A program made the position numbers and the translations under genes. Below, piece after piece: positions 52,138 to 60,525 of a stretch of 64,000 nucleotides of DNA. The notes beneath the pieces are model-generated. The model did no database searches and was not told the origin of the DNA. It was given only the letters and a program-made list of their open reading frames with translations. Source of the stretch: Candidatus Poribacteria bacterium (GTDB lineage Bacteria; Poribacteria; WGA-4E; WGA-3G); the NCBI GenBank assembly GCA_958295815.1, contig OY282374.1, positions 2,686,856-2,750,855 of the forward strand, read 5' to 3'. Within the stretch, counting starts at the first letter, position 1; each line of letters starts with the position of its first letter.

Positions 52138-53307
52138 ATGGACGAATTGATTCAACAGTTGCGTGATTTTCTTAACATGACAGCTATCACTCTGGACGAG
52201 CCTGTAAAAGTCGTCCAAATTGTTAAGTTAGTCACAATTATAGCAGTTTCGTTGCTAATCGCGGGGGCTTTACGTCGCTGGTGTCGCCGCCTGTTCATCC
52301 ATCTCAAAATGCCACAGAACGTCGCAAATCGTTTGTTGGCAGTCCTATTTCTCATCATTATAATCGTCGGAAGTACTTTGGCGTTTGGGTTTGCTGGAAT
52401 TAGTACAGGGGTGCTTGGTAAATTTATTAACTATCCACTCGCGAACCTTTTTCAAATATCTGAGACAGAAGACGGTGCGGGGGAAAATAATTTAACATTA
52501 GCGCGTCTTTTTTATGCGTTCGTGATTGTGTTCGGGATGTTTATCCTGTCTAAGTACTTGCAATGGGTGTTGCGGCGGGAAGTGTTACAAGCGTTTCAAA
52601 TCGAGGCACACACGCAGTTTATTCTACTTCGTTTTTTTCATTTCACTGTTATCATTATTGGGGTTATCATCAGTCTCAGTACTGTTGGGATCAGCTTAAC
52701 GAGTATAGCGTTAATTTTCGGTGGATTGAGTATCGGTATCGGTTTCGGTTTGCAAAATATTGCGTCAAATCTGGTATCGGGGTTTATTCTAATTTTTGAA
52801 CGCCCTATCAAAATTGGCGATCTCGTGGAAATTATGGACAGTAATTTGTTCGGCAGGGTGAGTAGCATTAATCTGCGCTCAACCGTTATCGTTTCACTTG
52901 ATGAAAAGGAGATTATCGTTCCGAATTCTCAATTGATAACAGAGTCCGTTCATAACCTGACACATGAGAATAATCTGTTCCGGATCAAGATTGAGGTAGG
53001 GGTATCATACAGTTCAGACGTGGATCTTGTCAAGAAAGTACTACTTGATGCTGCAGATGAGCATCTCGGCGTGATCAAAGAACCAATTCCTAACATGAGC
53101 AACGTTACGGCTCCTTTCGTTCGCTTTACTAATTTTGGGAATTCAGCCTTAATTTTTGAGTTGTTGGCTTGGATTCCGGACTCGTTTCAGCGATTCGATG
53201 TTGCGAGTGACCTCCATTTCATAATCTGGCACAAATTTAAAGAACATAACATTACAATCGCATTCCCACAATTGGATGTCCATTTTGATCCGACGGAAAA
53301 GGAATAA
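52138..53307 (+). CDS. Small-conductance mechanosensitive channel, MscS family
   Basis: The 389-aa protein has four or so N-terminal membrane helices and then the pore-lining TM3 with A-L-I-F-G-G-L-S-I-G-I-G-F-G-L-Q-N-I-A-S-N-L, the small-residue packing pattern of MscS. The beta domain follows (E-R-P-I-K-I-G-D-L-V-E-I). MscS channels release solutes on osmotic downshock. The gene ends 16 nt from the convergent phoU gene. Confidence 0.92.
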   Translation: MDELIQQLRDFLNMTAITLDEPVKVVQIVKLVTIIAVSLLIAGALRRWCRRLFIHLKMPQNVANRLLAVLFLIIIIVGSTLAFGFAGISTGVLGKFINYPLANLFQISETEDGAGENNLTLARLFYAFVIVFGMFILSKYLQWVLRREVLQAFQIEAHTQFILLRFFHFTVIIIGVIISLSTVGISLTSIALIFGGLSIGIGFGLQNIASNLVSGFILIFERPIKIGDLVEIMDSNLFGRVSSINLRSTVIVSLDEKEIIVPNSQLITESVHNLTHENNLFRIKIEVGVSYSSDVDLVKKVLLDAADEHLGVIKEPIPNMSNVTAPFVRFTNFGNSALIFELLAWIPDSFQRFDVASDLHFIIWHKFKEHNITIAFPQLDVHFDPTEKE

Positions 53308-53323
53308 TTGTTGGGGCAAAGGT

Positions 53324-53965
53324 TTAAGTGTGTCGGATGACATCGCCTTTGACGAGGTAGTAGACCTCTTCACCGATACTCGCTGCGAGATCACCTATCC
53401 GTTCGAGATGGCGGAAGAGGAGCAAGATACTGATTCCCGGCGGAATGAGTTTCGGATGCTCACTTAGAACGGTCAGAAGTTCACGGAGCATCTTTCTGTA
53501 TACCTCATCAACCTCGTCATCACGTTCTCGGATTTCCAAAGCGAGTTCAGCGTTGCGATTGACGAAAGCGTCGAGCACGTCCTTCACCATTGTCTGAATC
53601 ACTTGTGCCACATACGGCAGGTCAACGAAAGGTTTGATAGGTGGGTATTCCAAGAGCTCAAGACTCCGTTTCGCGATAGCAACACATTTATCAGCAAGTC
53701 TTTCGACGTCGTGGCTGATTTTCATCACCATCATTAGAAATCGGAGTTCAGAGGCTACGGGTTGATGCAATGCTATGAGTTGGATGCACAATGATTCAAT
53801 GTCGTTTTCAAACTGATCGATTGTATCATCTGTAGCAATTACAGTTCGGGCTAACGCTTCGTCTCGGGTTAAAACGGATTCGATGGCTTGGCGGAGCATC
53901 TGCTCGGCAAGACCTGCCATTTCCAAGAGCTCGTGCTGAAGATCTTTGATTTCATTTGCTAACAT
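53324..53965 (-). CDS. phoU: Phosphate-transport accessory regulator PhoU
   Basis: The 213-aa protein shows the two PhoU helical bundles. Each has a metal-binding E/D-x3-D pattern: D-x-x-x-D near residues 50 (D-Q-F-E-N-D-I-E) and 150 (R-D-D-E-V-D-E-V-Y). The start L-A-N-E-I-K-D-L-Q-H-E-L-L-E-M-A-G-L-A-E is typical. PhoU links Pst transport to the PhoR/PhoB signal and restrains phosphate uptake. It is the last gene of the Pst locus, 19 nt after the third pstB. Confidence 0.92.
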   Translation of the reverse strand: MLANEIKDLQHELLEMAGLAEQMLRQAIESVLTRDEALARTVIATDDTIDQFENDIESLCIQLIALHQPVASELRFLMMVMKISHDVERLADKCVAIAKRSLELLEYPPIKPFVDLPYVAQVIQTMVKDVLDAFVNRNAELALEIRERDDEVDEVYRKMLRELLTVLSEHPKLIPPGISILLLFRHLERIGDLAASIGEEVYYLVKGDVIRHT

Positions 53966-53984
53966 AGCAACTCCCTCCGTGATT

Positions 53985-54761
53985 TTAGCCCAATCTACCT
54001 GTTACATACTGTTCTGTTCTCTCGTCTTGGGGGTTTGTAAAAATCATATCTGTCGCTCCAAATTCAATGAGCTCGCCGTCGTAGAGGAACCCTGCAGCAT
54101 CAGAGACTCTCCCGGCTTGCCTCCTTTTGTTAGTAGCGAAAATGACGGTGCAGGTGTCTGTCAACTCCCGGACGAGGGTCTCAACTTTAACAGTCTCTAT
54201 TGGATCGAGTTCGCCACAAGGTTCATCGAATATTAAGACCTCCGGCTCAACTGCCAAGGCGCGTGCGATACAGAGAAGTTGCTGCTGTCCAGTGGATAAT
54301 TGTTCTGGTGTTTCGTTCAAGATGTCCTCCACTTCGTCCCAGAGTCCAGTTCTTCGAAGATTTTTCTCAACGACAGCATTTAACTCAGAGACCCGGCTTA
54401 TCCCTGAAATTTGAGCACCATACGCCACATTTTCGTGAATAGAACCGCGGAAAAGGATCGGCTTTCGGAACACCATACCAATCCGTTTCCGAATAACCGT
54501 GGCATCCTGCATGGCGTACAGAGGACTGCCATTAAAAAGGACGCTACCGGTGAATTTGAAATCCGGTGTAAAATCATTTAGTCGATTGATGCACCTGACG
54601 AGCGCACTTTTACCTGAGTTAGTAGGCCCGATGAACGCAGTCACTTGCTGCCGTTGTACCTCAAAAGAGACGGACTTCAGAATCTGCTTGTCGTCATACC
54701 AGATATTTAGATTACAAATGCTCAGAATCGGTTGCTCTTTTGCAGTCTCCATGATTAACAT
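53985..54761 (-). CDS. pstB: PstB-like ATPase with altered Q- and H-loops (third copy)
   Basis: The protein is PstB in length and order, ending T-E-Q-Y-V-T-G-R-L-G like E. coli PstB. Walker A is G-P-T-N-S-G-K-S and Walker B V-L-I-F-D-E-P, both acceptable. But the Q-loop reads M-V-F-R-K-P (Gln to Arg), and the H-loop reads A-T-N-K-R-R-Q-A where PstB has T-H-N-M-Q-Q-A (His to Asn). The signature is L-S-T-G-Q-Q-Q. So the catalytic site on this chain is probably weak, though its signature may complete a partner's site. It follows the second PstA-like gene and precedes phoU. Confidence 0.85.
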   Translation of the reverse strand: MLIMETAKEQPILSICNLNIWYDDKQILKSVSFEVQRQQVTAFIGPTNSGKSALVRCINRLNDFTPDFKFTGSVLFNGSPLYAMQDATVIRKRIGMVFRKPILFRGSIHENVAYGAQISGISRVSELNAVVEKNLRRTGLWDEVEDILNETPEQLSTGQQQLLCIARALAVEPEVLIFDEPCGELDPIETVKVETLVRELTDTCTVIFATNKRRQAGRVSDAAGFLYDGELIEFGATDMIFTNPQDERTEQYVTGRLG

Positions 54762-54853
54762 CGCGATACGTTTTGAAATTCGCGCTCCGTGTATGAAACG
54801 GATGTTCGATTTATAGAATTTAACGGCAGATTGAACTCAAGAGAGCACGTGTG

Positions 54854-55684
54854 TCACATCGAAACAGAAGGATATCTCTCAGCAAGGAAACTCGACAAGA
54901 TACTCAATAGCAATGCGCCACCTAAAAAGAGTGCGAAACTACTCGACATCTGTCCAGATTGGGTTGTATGTCCCCAGATATAGATACCGATGAACAACGC
55001 TGCTGCGGCGAGTGCGCAAGACATTGCACGGCATCCACCAGCAAGCACGCGTGGAATCGCAAGCGGGACAACGTGTTTCATTAGAACTTGCCATTGGCTT
55101 GCACCGAGTGCGTAAGCCGACTCACGAATCGGCATTGGTACAGATCGGAGTGCTTCTTGGGTTGCTTTAATAGCCCTGGGCATTACCAACAAAACGAAGG
55201 TCAGTCCGGCAGCATAAAACAGCGTCGTATCACCTTGAAAAGCCGTCGCACTCAACGGGGTCACGTCCAGATTTTCAACAGACAGAGATGCTTCAATTGC
55301 TTTGAAAGCACCGGTGTAGGGCAAACAAATCGTGACTACCAAAAGTCCATATAAAAGCGAAGGTATACCGCTGAAAAGGGCAACTTGGCTCTCGACCAAA
55401 CGCCGAATCCAATTTGTTTGCGGCAGCCATTCTTCCAAGTAAAAGGCACATGTTACCCCAAGCAGAATTGCTAAGAAGCTGATGGATAGGAACAGATAAA
55501 GGTCGCTGAGTAGGTTCGGCAGCGGATCCGATACACGTGCTATTGACGATGTTTGCACATCAGACAGGTGCGTTTTTGTGAGCACATTCCATACCGGAAT
55601 GAACACCGCTCCGAGCGTAAGGAGAGCGATACTCTGCATAGCGAACTTATGACTTGGATTTGAACGTTTAATTAAGGAATTCAT
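54854..55684 (-). CDS. Second PstA-like permease
   Basis: The 276-aa protein has six membrane helices and the cytoplasmic EAA loop (E-S-A-Y-A-L-G-A-S-Q-W-Q-V, then L-P, G-G). A conserved segment around G-I-P-S-L-L-Y-G-L is typical of PstA/PstC. It is shorter than the main PstA here and has diverged in the central loop. The ATG at 55684 lacks a strong ribosome-binding site. It lies between the second and third pstB genes. With only one PstC in the window, it may dimerise with that PstC or with itself. Confidence 0.82.
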   Translation of the reverse strand: MNSLIKRSNPSHKFAMQSIALLTLGAVFIPVWNVLTKTHLSDVQTSSIARVSDPLPNLLSDLYLFLSISFLAILLGVTCAFYLEEWLPQTNWIRRLVESQVALFSGIPSLLYGLLVVTICLPYTGAFKAIEASLSVENLDVTPLSATAFQGDTTLFYAAGLTFVLLVMPRAIKATQEALRSVPMPIRESAYALGASQWQVLMKHVVPLAIPRVLAGGCRAMSCALAAAALFIGIYIWGHTTQSGQMSSSFALFLGGALLLSILSSFLAERYPSVSM

Positions 55685-55728
55685 CAAAGTTCTTTAATGC
55701 CTAAGTTGAGATGGCTTTCGGGCTTTTT

Positions 55729-56514
55729 CTATCCGTAGCGCATCTGTACATAATCCGCTGTTTTTGGGTGTTCTGGCGTTTGAAACAGTGCTTGTGTCTC
55801 TCTATGTTCAAGAAGTTCACCGAGGAACATGAAGATACATTCTTTACTAACCCGTCTCGCTTGCGCCATGTTGTGTGTCACGATTAAGAATGTATATGTC
55901 CCCGCGAGAGCCTCCATCAGTTCTTCAACAGCGAGTGTTCCTTCTGCATCCAATGCGGAACAGGGCTCGTCCATTAGGATAACTTTCGGTTTAAGCGGTA
56001 ATAGACGCGCGATACAGAGTTTTTGTTGCTGCTCGAGTTGGAGCGTTGTTGCGCGTACCTTCAATCTGTCCTTCAGGTCGTCCCACAGGAAAACGGAGGT
56101 AAGTGCCTCTTCAACAATCTGATCTGCTTCCGTCCGCGTCAGGCTTCCGACCGCGGAATGGATGCGTAAACCGAACAAGATGTTCTCGTAAACCGAGATT
56201 GGCAGCGGGTTCGGTCGCTGGAACACCATGCCCACCGCTTTCCTGAGTTCCGGTAAAGAGACATCTGGATCGTAGATATTCTTTCCAAGCACCTCAATCT
56301 TCCCTTTTGTAGTGACGTTACCGTAGCGTTCGTTAACTCGATTAAAAGAGCGTAAGAGTGTTGATTTACCACACCCGGAAGGACCGATGAGTGAAGTTAT
56401 CTGACCGTCGGGTATTTTCACGCTGACATCGATGAGTGCTTGAAAATCACCATACCAGAGGCTGAGATTTTCGGTTTCAATGCTATAATTTAATGGTGTC
56501 GTTTGCAAATCCAT
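55729..56514 (-). CDS. pstB: PstB-like ATPase with lost signature motif (second copy)
   Basis: Walker A (G-P-S-G-C-G-K-S-T), Q-loop (M-V-F-Q-R-P-N-P), Walker B (V-I-L-M-D-E-P-C-S-A-L-D) and H-loop (V-T-H-N-M-A-Q-A) are all intact. The signature L-S-G-G-Q-Q-Q-R is replaced by L-Q-L-E-Q-Q-Q-K, so this chain cannot supply the signature side of an ATP site. It is the reverse of the other two pstB-like proteins here, which keep a signature but lose the Q- and H-loops. It lies 24 nt after the first pstB copy. Confidence 0.88.
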   Translation of the reverse strand: MDLQTTPLNYSIETENLSLWYGDFQALIDVSVKIPDGQITSLIGPSGCGKSTLLRSFNRVNERYGNVTTKGKIEVLGKNIYDPDVSLPELRKAVGMVFQRPNPLPISVYENILFGLRIHSAVGSLTRTEADQIVEEALTSVFLWDDLKDRLKVRATTLQLEQQQKLCIARLLPLKPKVILMDEPCSALDAEGTLAVEELMEALAGTYTFLIVTHNMAQARRVSKECIFMFLGELLEHRETQALFQTPEHPKTADYVQMRYG

Positions 56515-56538
56515 ATTTTTAAGTGAAAGAGACTGAAT

Positions 56539-57324
56539 TTAACCAAAGTTCCCGTTGACGTAGTCGTAAGTGGCTTGATTTGTTGGATTGTCGGAAAAGA
56601 TTACCTCCGTTGTGTCAATCTCAATGAGATCTCCGTTGAGGATAAAAGCAGTGCGGTTTGCTAACCGTTTTGCTTGTTGGACCAAATTGGTGACGAGGAG
56701 AATCGTCATCTCTGAGCGTAAAGTATCAAGAACGTCTTCGATACGCATCGTTGTAACGGGATCGACAGCAATAGAGAATTCGTCAAGGCAGAGAATCTCA
56801 GGCTGGTGTGAAAGCGCACGTGCGATTGTTAGGCGTTGTTGTTGTCCACCTGACAGCTTAGTTCCCAGCGTATCTAACCTGTCCTTCACTTCATCCCAGA
56901 GTGCGGCTTGTTGTAGACATCGCTCAACGATTTCATCCAATTCTGATTTTGCTCGTATCCCCCCAGTTCGCGGTGCGAAAGCGACATTGTCGTATATGGA
57001 GAGGGGTAATCCCACTGGCAAGGGCAGTACCATGCCGATGCGGCGGCGTAATCCATACACATCGTTAATTGTGCTAATATCTACACCATCAAGTTTTACG
57101 GACCCTTCGACAGTCGTTCCTGATGTAAGCTCTAATGTTCTGTTGATAACCTTCAAGAGCGTTGTTTTACCGGATTGTGCGGGACCGATGATGCCGAGGA
57201 TCTCGTTTTTATGGACATCAAAAGAGATTCCGTTCAGGGCAGATTTATCTCCGTAACGCACTTTGAGGTCGCTGACTTGAATTACAGGTGTGATTTGTGA
57301 ACTGTTATCTCCGTTGGTGTTCAT
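56539..57324 (-). CDS. pstB: PstB-like ATPase with altered Q- and H-loops (first copy)
   Basis: The signature L-S-G-G-Q-Q-Q-R is perfect, and Walker A (G-P-A-Q-S-G-K-T-T) is present. The Q-loop, however, reads M-V-L-P-L-P (Gln to Pro at the aligned position) and the H-loop reads V-T-N-L-V-Q-Q-A (His to Asn). Walker B has C-L-D-E-F, with Phe where Pro is usual. On its own it should hydrolyse ATP poorly. Paired with the second copy, its signature would complete one normal ATP site. It follows the K+ channel gene by 14 nt, and the start is preceded by AAAAAAT with no clear Shine-Dalgarno. Confidence 0.88.
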   Translation of the reverse strand: MNTNGDNSSQITPVIQVSDLKVRYGDKSALNGISFDVHKNEILGIIGPAQSGKTTLLKVINRTLELTSGTTVEGSVKLDGVDISTINDVYGLRRRIGMVLPLPVGLPLSIYDNVAFAPRTGGIRAKSELDEIVERCLQQAALWDEVKDRLDTLGTKLSGGQQQRLTIARALSHQPEILCLDEFSIAVDPVTTMRIEDVLDTLRSEMTILLVTNLVQQAKRLANRTAFILNGDLIEIDTTEVIFSDNPTNQATYDYVNGNFG

Positions 57325-57338
57325 ATTTTTTCTTTGCT

Positions 57339-58076
57339 TTATGCATCGCTGGACTCTGTAGATTGATTTTCGTCTTCCTCTTCTTTTTCTTTTTCCACCC
57401 GCGCTTCGGTCAAAGCTGATGCTAACAATCCAGACGGAATTGCGATCAGTCCGACCCCAATAAGCGTGACAAGCGCAGTGAAAACCTTCCCACCGCTTGT
57501 CTCAGGATAGACATCACCATAACCGACTGTTGTTAATGTCACGACCGCCCACCACATTGAATCGATGATAGAGCCGAACGCCTCTGGTTGCGCCTCTCTT
57601 TCAAAAAAATGAATCCCGCAAGCGGCGAGGTAGACGAGCATTAAGGATAAAATGACGAGTGCTAAAAGTTCCTGTTTGATTCCATGAAGTGCGTCGGCGA
57701 GACGATCAACTGCTAAGATGAAACGCGTCGCTTTGAAGATTCTGAAAACTCGCAAAAAGCGAAGTATCCTAAGCACTCGAAATCCGGGTAACAGGAACAG
57801 AGACGGTAAAATAGAGAGTAAGTCGATTATACCGTAGAAACTGAAAATGAAATCCCGTTTTCGAGGTTCAATGTAGACCCGGAAAATATACTCTATCGAA
57901 AACAGAACAAAAAACACCCAGTCGAGAACCATGAAATGCGTCGCGTATTCAGTTAACCCCCACACTTCCCTATCAGATTCAAGCACGAAGACGACAGCAG
58001 ATGCAAGAATCAGGAACTGGATTATCGCGCTAAGTATGCCGCCTTCAATAACATCACGTAATTTTTCTTTGTTCAT
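57339..58076 (-). CDS. Voltage-gated potassium channel (Kv-type) within the Pst locus
   Basis: The 245-aa protein has six membrane segments. S4 carries basic residues at every third position (R-V-L-R-I-L-R-F-L-R-V-F-R-I-F-K). The pore helix ends in the selectivity filter T-V-G-Y-G-D. A short acidic C-terminus (E-K-E-K-E-E-E-D-E-N) follows S6. It should be a voltage-sensitive K+ channel. Its gene sits between pstA (44 nt) and the first pstB (14 nt) in the same direction, so it is almost surely part of the Pst transcript. K+ flow could balance the charge of phosphate uptake. Confidence 0.9.
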   Translation of the reverse strand: MNKEKLRDVIEGGILSAIIQFLILASAVVFVLESDREVWGLTEYATHFMVLDWVFFVLFSIEYIFRVYIEPRKRDFIFSFYGIIDLLSILPSLFLLPGFRVLRILRFLRVFRIFKATRFILAVDRLADALHGIKQELLALVILSLMLVYLAACGIHFFEREAQPEAFGSIIDSMWWAVVTLTTVGYGDVYPETSGGKVFTALVTLIGVGLIAIPSGLLASALTEARVEKEKEEEDENQSTESSDA

Positions 58077-58120
58077 CGTGAACGTTTTATCCCATCAGGA
58101 ATAGTGCTCTGAGACTGCCC

Positions 58121-59026
58121 CTACCATTTTTTTCGAGTTCTGAGATAAACCCTTAGTACAATTGACGCTGCGTTGACGAGTAGAACAGTGCCAACAAGCA
58201 CTATTGCAGTCCCGTACGGAATTCCTTCGGTAACATCCGGCACCTGTGTTGAAATGGTAAAGAGATGTAGGGATAGTGCCATACACTGTTCGGTGATATT
58301 ATATGCGAAAATGTCTCCTTCTGCAATAGCTTTATAAAAGACTGCGCCAGTGAACATGATAGGTGCTGTTTCACCGGCTGCGCGGGATACCTGTAGAATC
58401 ACACCTGTCAGAATGCCGCTAATCGAGTTTGGGAGTACAATACGTCGGATCGTTTGCCATCGTGTAGCACCAAGGTTCCAGCATGCCTCTCTAAAGGACA
58501 TCGGCACGGCTTTGAGTGCCTCTGTTGTACTGGCAATGATAACAGGAAGCGTCATGATTGCGAGTGTAAGTGATGCTGCGAGTATGGATTCGCCTAACCC
58601 CGCAAATAGCACGAACGCACCGACCCCAAATAAGGCATGGACAATACTCGGCACACCCGCGAGATTAACAACAGCCAAATTCGTGATACGTGTAAACCAA
58701 TTTTCACGGGCATACTCGTTGAGATACACTGCGGCGAATACACCAATGGGAGCAGATACCAATAGAGAAACCACAACCAAATAGATTGTTCCAAGGAAAG
58801 GAGCCCAGAGACCGCCAGCGCGCATGTTGTCTTTCGGATTCGTAAATAGAAACTCAAGTGAGAGGACCGGCAGTGCCTTATAGAGAAGGTAACCGATGAT
58901 AAGGAGGAGCGGGATAATCATCATGCTTGTGATCACAAGGAGGAAAATCCGCATCACATTTTCTATGTGCCGCTTTTGTCGGCTGATCGCTGTCTCTGTG
59001 AACATTGCCTGCGTGTCTGTGTTCAT
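58121..59026 (-). CDS. pstA: Phosphate ABC permease PstA
   Basis: The 301-aa protein has six membrane helices, L-A-G-V-P-S-I-V-H-A-L-F-G after TM2-3, the EAA loop R-E-A-C-W-N-L-G-A-T-R-W-Q-T, and S-R-A-A-G-E-T-A-P-I-M-F. These are PstA signatures; A-G-E-T-A-P is nearly diagnostic. It should pair with PstC to form the phosphate channel. The pstC gene ends 204 nt upstream of it, and two GC-rich palindromes lie in that gap. Confidence 0.92.
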   Translation of the reverse strand: MNTDTQAMFTETAISRQKRHIENVMRIFLLVITSMMIIPLLLIIGYLLYKALPVLSLEFLFTNPKDNMRAGGLWAPFLGTIYLVVVSLLVSAPIGVFAAVYLNEYARENWFTRITNLAVVNLAGVPSIVHALFGVGAFVLFAGLGESILAASLTLAIMTLPVIIASTTEALKAVPMSFREACWNLGATRWQTIRRIVLPNSISGILTGVILQVSRAAGETAPIMFTGAVFYKAIAEGDIFAYNITEQCMALSLHLFTISTQVPDVTEGIPYGTAIVLVGTVLLVNAASIVLRVYLRTRKKW

Positions 59027-59040
59027 ATTTCTGTATTACC

Positions 59041-59120
59041 CTATACACCTGTCGCCCCGCTGGGGCTACTCATTCATTTCCCAGTTGCTATACACATTCC
59101 GCCCCGCTGGGGCTACACCT
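59041..59120. repeat. Two palindromic CGCCCCGCTGGGGCTA elements between pstC and pstA
   Basis: CTATACAC, a few bases, then CGCCCCGCTGGGGCTA occurs twice (about 59041-59069 and 59089-59116). GCCCCGCTGGGGC folds into a hairpin. The same element occurs near 28977, 29028, 34320 and 34386. Here it lies within the Pst operon and could modify the ratio of PstC to PstA messages. Confidence 0.7.
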
Positions 59121-59230
59121 GCTAACATTCAGCAGTTTTCCTATACACCTATTGTCAAAATCAATGTCGAATGCGCGTGTTGCCTACAGCGAGAGTCGTC
59201 AAGGCTTAGTAATATTGGTTTTCAGACGCG

Positions 59231-60136
59231 CTATTCCTGACGGATTCCTTTGATAACCAGGTCAGCGATTAGGTTCACTACGAATGTGATAGTAAAGAGG
59301 AGGATGCCGATAATAAAGAGGACTTGGTAGTGTTCACCACCTCTGGCGACCTCTCCCAATTCTGCGGCGATTGTTGCTGTAAGTGTGCGAATCCAAGAGA
59401 GCGGACCTGATGGGATATTAACGGAGTGTCCAGTTGCCATCAAGACAGCCATTGTTTCACCGATGGAGCGTGCTGCGCCGAGCAACACGGCTGCCAATAG
59501 TCCGTTTTTAGCTGCTGGTAAAAGTACGCGGTAAACGACCTGCCATCGAGTTGCGCCGAGTGCTTCCGCTGCCTCACGATAAGAATCGGGGACGGCTTTT
59601 AGTGCGTCTTCTGCTATCGAGACGATGATAGGCACACTCATCAATGCGAGCATAATACTGCCGTTTAGCATCGTTAAGCCGATCGGAACGTTGAACACAG
59701 CAATAATCAATTGATTCATCAACGTCAATCCGATAAATCCCCATACAACAGAAGGGATAGCGGCGAGGAGTTCAATGATGATTTTAAATGTTTCCCTGAG
59801 TTTCGGACTACAGAATTCCGAGACAAAGATCGCTGCACCGAGTCCAAACGGAACAGCAATACACATAGCTAAGGCAGTAACACTAAAGGTGCCAACAATC
59901 AATGCAAGCGCGCCGTATCTTTTGTTATTCAGAGAGGTTGGTTGCCATTCTACACTCGTCAGAAACTCCTTCAAATCTAACCCGTTGAAAAGGAAATCTG
60001 CCCCTTCCCGAAAGACAAAGAAAAAGATACCGAATACAAAGATAATCGAGCTAATACCGCACAAACGAATAAATAATTCAATAACTGTTTCGGAAAATGG
60101 CAGGTTCGCTGTACTTTTTTTCCGTAGAATGTTCAT
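59231..60136 (-). CDS. pstC: Phosphate ABC permease PstC
   Basis: The protein from the ATG at 60136 is 301 aa. It has six membrane helices, A-I-P-S-V-V-W-G-F-I-G, the EAA loop (R-E-A-A-E-A-L-G-A-T-R-W-Q-V), and A-A-R-S-I-G-E-T-M-A-V-L-M-A-T-G, which is typical of PstC. I use this start because the extra 31 residues of a longer frame are encoded by the upstream repeat region and do not look like PstC. The ATG follows AAAAAAT with no clear ribosome-binding site. Its partner PstA is encoded downstream. Confidence 0.92.
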   Translation of the reverse strand: MNILRKKSTANLPFSETVIELFIRLCGISSIIFVFGIFFFVFREGADFLFNGLDLKEFLTSVEWQPTSLNNKRYGALALIVGTFSVTALAMCIAVPFGLGAAIFVSEFCSPKLRETFKIIIELLAAIPSVVWGFIGLTLMNQLIIAVFNVPIGLTMLNGSIMLALMSVPIIVSIAEDALKAVPDSYREAAEALGATRWQVVYRVLLPAAKNGLLAAVLLGAARSIGETMAVLMATGHSVNIPSGPLSWIRTLTATIAAELGEVARGGEHYQVLFIIGILLFTITFVVNLIADLVIKGIRQE

Positions 60137-60187
60137 ATTTTTTATAGTATATCTTATTATAGTAAAACCCACAATTACTTGGACGCT

Positions 60188-60417
60188 TGTAAGAATCGGG
60201 GTTACAAACCCCTCCCACAAAGAGCACATCTCATGTAAGAATCGGGGTTACAAACTCCTCATACAAAGAGCACATCTCATGTAAGAATCGGGGTTACAAA
60301 CTCCTCATACAAAGAGCACATCTCATGTAAGAATCGGGGTTACAAACTCCTCATACAAAGAGCACATCTCATGTAAGAATCGGGGTTACAAACCCCTCAT
60401 ACAAAGAGCACATCTCA
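60188..60417. repeat. Five tandem 46-bp repeats between pstS and pstC
   Basis: Units start at 60188, 60234, 60280, 60326 and 60372, exactly 46 bp apart. Each has TGTAAGAATC, then GGGGTTACAAAC(C/T)CCTC, then CAAAGAGCACATCTCA. The GGGGTT/AACCCC core forms a hairpin, perfect in the first and last units. There are no unique spacers, so this is not CRISPR. A related single copy lies at 16576-16622. Confidence 0.93.
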
Positions 60418-60477
60418 TGTGTGTTAATAATGTCTATTTATTTATGGGATTTACCATATTACTGACACATTGCGTAC

Positions 60478-60500
60478 CAGCGAGGTTGGAAACCTCGCCT
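60478..60500 (-). terminator. Hairpin after pstS, possible attenuator
   Basis: GCGAGGTT (60480-60487), GGA, AACCTCGC (60491-60498) forms an 8-bp stem about 28 nt past the pstS stop. With no U-run it may slow rather than stop RNA polymerase, leaving much more pstS than pstC message. That use is inference. Confidence 0.45.
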
Positions 60501-60525
60501 ACCGAACAGAGAATGCCCTTGTAGT

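Noticed and set aside
60188..60417. CRISPR array
   Set aside because: Units are directly adjacent 46-bp tandem repeats with no unique spacers, and there are no cas genes.
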